64,000 nucleotides of DNA from Mordavella massiliensis (GTDB taxonomy: Bacteria > Bacillota > Clostridia > Lachnospirales > Lachnospiraceae), in the NCBI RefSeq assembly GCF_016902415.1, contig NZ_JACJLV010000006.1, positions 21,244 to 85,243 on the forward strand, in the 5' to 3' direction. Position numbers and translations under genes: made by a program. Under the pieces are notes generated by a model. That model was given only the letters and a program-made list of their open reading frames with translations, made no database searches and was not told the origin of the DNA. Each line of letters opens with the position of its first letter. Position 1 is the stretch's first letter. Below are positions 62,640 to 64,000 of the stretch, piece by piece.

Positions 62640-63106
62640 ACCCTTTCACTCCCCTCAAAACGCAAACAACTCAGAGCTTTTTCTGTACGAAAGCAAAACT
62701 GCAAGTTCGGTTTTTCATAGCGCAGACGGTTAAGAGCTTCCGTCTTATCAATCAGACCGTCAAAAAATAACTCTACGGTATTAAACACCTTATCATTTGC
62801 CACGCCTCCGATCACAAGATCATAACCGGTAGTATCTTTCTCTCTTCGACAGTTCAGGATAAAATCCAACCACTCTTCAGAATAGGAGTCCAATTCCAGC
62901 ACTTTCAGATTCTCTTCACAGCTTTCATCAAATGCATAACAGGAAATAATCCCTTCTTTACCGCGGCGTCTAAACTTACCACACCACTTTGCGGCTTGCT
63001 CATACAGAGGTGTAACATAAAATCCGCAACCAAAGTCTACGTTGGTACGGGAATGAACCAGATCCGGCTCTGCAATTTCCATGTAAGAACCATGATACAG
63101 AATCAT
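62636..63106 (-). CDS. DUF3990-family protein, ADP-ribosyltransferase-like
   Basis: A 156-residue protein with the DUF3990 pattern: ILYHGSYMEIAEPDLVHSRTNVDFGCGFYVT (about 2-32), QAAKWCGKF, LKVLELDSYSEEWLDFILNCR, GYDLVIGGVANDKVFNTVELFFDG. The order YHGS, then FGxGFYVT, resembles the NAD-binding His and Tyr/Ser-Thr-Ser strands of ADP-ribosyltransferases, which is how I interpret the family. It is flanked and overlapped on both sides by DUF3791 genes (four-base ATGA overlaps). A toxin of a toxin-antitoxin or defence module is the leading hypothesis; catalytic function is inferred. Confidence 0.82.
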   Translation of the reverse strand: MILYHGSYMEIAEPDLVHSRTNVDFGCGFYVTPLYEQAAKWCGKFRRRGKEGIISCYAFDESCEENLKVLELDSYSEEWLDFILNCRREKDTTGYDLVIGGVANDKVFNTVELFFDGLIDKTEALNRLRYEKPNLQFCFRTEKALSCLRFEGSERV

Positions 63107-63339
63107 ACATGCACCCCTCTCTCTTTCATTACATCAAGAATATCTCTCACAATGTACTCCCTGCTCTGAGTATGAAGGATATCGTATTCCGGAATGATAT
63201 AGTCTTTCAGGATATTGCTTTCTCCGGTAAACGCCTGATATACCCGTTCCGCATTTACGCCAAGTTCTTTTGCAACATTCTCAATACAAAATACAGCAAA
63301 TTCCAACTCTCTGGATTTTTTAATTGTTCCTTCCGGCAT
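63103..63339 (-). CDS. DUF3791-type small protein (first copy)
   Basis: A 78-residue protein (SRELEFAVFCIENVAKELGVNAERVYQAFTGESNILKDYIIPEYDILHTQSREYIVRDILDVMKERGV). The match to DUF3791 is clear in FCIENVAKELG, VYQAF and LHTQSREYIVRDI. It differs considerably in sequence from the second copy, so the two may have different roles. GAAGGA lies upstream of ATG 63339. It overlaps the DUF3990 gene by four bases. Confidence 0.82.
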   Translation of the reverse strand: MPEGTIKKSRELEFAVFCIENVAKELGVNAERVYQAFTGESNILKDYIIPEYDILHTQSREYIVRDILDVMKERGVHV

Positions 63340-63372
63340 TTCGAATCATTCCTTCCGTATCATTCATATAGA

Positions 63373-63945
63373 TTATGGCTTTACTTTATCTAACTCCGTA
63401 TCCTTCTCTTCCAATTGACGCTCCTGTATCTTCAGATTCCCTCCGTAGGAAGTCATCAGTTTTCGTTGAAGTTTCAGATAAGACGGTTCTGCCTTAAGAC
63501 GAGGAATAGACGATGATACTACAATCCTTCCATATACATTAGAACAAGATCTGAAAAACTTGGGAAACAGCATCAGTGTACTATCTATTTGTCCCATTGC
63601 TTTCCTTACGTCCACACCTTTTAATTCTACCAGAATCGCTGCCGGCCTCTCGCCCTCTACAACATATAGATAATCACATTTGGGAGTCTGCGCCGGGACT
63701 GTCGCATCTACACAAATAATTCCTCCATCCATCTTGTAAGATACAATATGCTTTTTTCGTGTATTGTTCAGAATATATCTCTTCTTCTTTTCTTCACATT
63801 TCACACTTGACCTTTCGTCAGAAGACTCAATACATTCATCCTTACGATTGTTACAGTTTTCCGGCTCTTCTCCTTTTATCGTTCTAGCTATTAGGCGTTT
63901 GCGAAACGCCAAAAGCCGCATAAATACGGCATTTTTTGTTGCCAA
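63373..63945 (-). CDS. PD-(D/E)XK nuclease-like protein at the window edge
   Basis: A 190-residue protein. The middle has CDYLYVVEGERPAAILVELKGVDVRKAMGQIDSTL, where Asp...Glu-x-Lys (CDYL, VELKG) fits a PD-(D/E)XK metal-nuclease core, followed by a helix with Gln. The C-terminus is a charged helix. TTG 63945 is used as start because GAGGAG lies nine bases upstream; a further in-frame TTG is inside that site. The 5' coding part contains two stem-loops and may derive from a repeat. It is 33 bases upstream of the DUF3791 gene and on the same strand. Nuclease activity is an inference from motifs. Confidence 0.6.
   Translation of the reverse strand: MATKNAVFMRLLAFRKRLIARTIKGEEPENCNNRKDECIESSDERSSVKCEEKKKRYILNNTRKKHIVSYKMDGGIICVDATVPAQTPKCDYLYVVEGERPAAILVELKGVDVRKAMGQIDSTLMLFPKFFRSCSNVYGRIVVSSSIPRLKAEPSYLKLQRKLMTSYGGNLKIQERQLEEKDTELDKVKP
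63894..63930. repeat. Twin stem-loops at the 5' end of the nuclease-like gene
   Basis: GGCGTTT-GCG-AAACGCC (63894-63910) is a perfect 7-bp hairpin, and GCCG...CGGC (63915-63930) a 4-bp one with an 8-base loop. They lie next to each other just inside the coding frame. I associate GCCGTATTTATGCGG-type sequences with ends of mobile elements in Clostridia, but that is from memory. Confidence 0.5.
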
Positions 63946-64000
63946 AATAAAATATCTCCTCAAGGTTTATGGTAAAATAGAGTTGACTAGAAACTATTAA

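Noticed and set aside
61213..64000. Prophage or conjugative element edge
   Set aside because: No integrase, relaxase, portal or structural genes are visible; only a few accessory genes, so the element type cannot be named.

Overview
The window is about 64 kb of chromosomal DNA from a spore-forming, anaerobic, low-to-moderate GC Firmicute, most likely a gut Lachnospiraceae (Blautia / Dorea / Mediterraneibacter type). The supporting signs are a CodY regulator, a CIRCE-controlled groESL operon, an uninterrupted sporulation sigma factor of the SigK type, a spore-cortex type polysaccharide deacetylase, the comM-dprA-topA and ireB-ruvX-DUF1292-fur-rnj gene orders, a chorismate mutase-shikimate kinase fusion, a flavin reductase-rubredoxin fusion, and DUF5688/DUF6106-like proteins. 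Most genes lie on the minus strand. There are no rRNA genes, CRISPR arrays, transposase genes or prophage genes. No stretch above about 250 bp lacks a gene.

Layout. 1-6.3 kb: a truncated regulator, a zinc-ribbon membrane protein, a TauE/SafE permease, an HtrA protease, and an AlaX-type editing protein behind argS. 6.4-9.2 kb (plus strand): flavin reductase-rubredoxin, then a GntR(YtrA)-ABC transporter operon with its own operator. 9.2-11.1 kb: azlCD, a membrane-anchored unknown, and tRNA-Arg(CCG). 11.2-20.4 kb: DUF5688 protein, efp, yqeG, chorismate mutase-shikimate kinase, an amidase, galM, guaB, a small membrane protein and groESL. 20.4-27.3 kb: codY and a small partner, topA-dprA-comM, sigK. 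27.4-30.8 kb (plus strand): a GlnK/GlnL-like two-component pair and a stand-alone PTS IIC. 30.8-37.3 kb: peptidase U32, O-methyltransferase, rnj, fur, DUF1292, ruvX, ireB, mtaB. 37.4-43.7 kb: an HPr-like protein without the active-site histidine, thiI, cysteine desulfurase, rsmE, prmA, mntP, an ArsC/Spx protein, a 49-residue membrane peptide and a YdcF protein. 43.8-46.6 kb: PdaA-like deacetylase facing glmS.

46.8-61.1 kb is a cell-surface polysaccharide locus read right to left. rfbA, rfbB, rfbD and rfbC make dTDP-L-rhamnose; a priming sugar transferase and three GT2 enzymes build the glycan; two LytR-CpsA-Psr proteins probably attach it to peptidoglycan. A HipA-like kinase and a cohesin-like membrane protein are embedded in it. 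61.2-64 kb is an accessory edge: a MerR-methyltransferase fusion and a tightly coupled DUF3791-DUF3990-DUF3791 trio with a PD-(D/E)XK-like protein upstream, which I regard as the best candidate for an undescribed toxin/defence-type module.

Across the window lie two families of long palindromes placed exactly at gene ends. Family A (three copies) has a GGGACGTAGACC core flanked by a TTCACATTT-type direct repeat. Family B (two copies) has a GGGGACGGGGGATTTC core whose outer arms differ between loci but stay perfectly self-complementary. Both families touch or include the stop codons of neighbouring genes and probably act as terminators, yet look like dispersed repeat elements.
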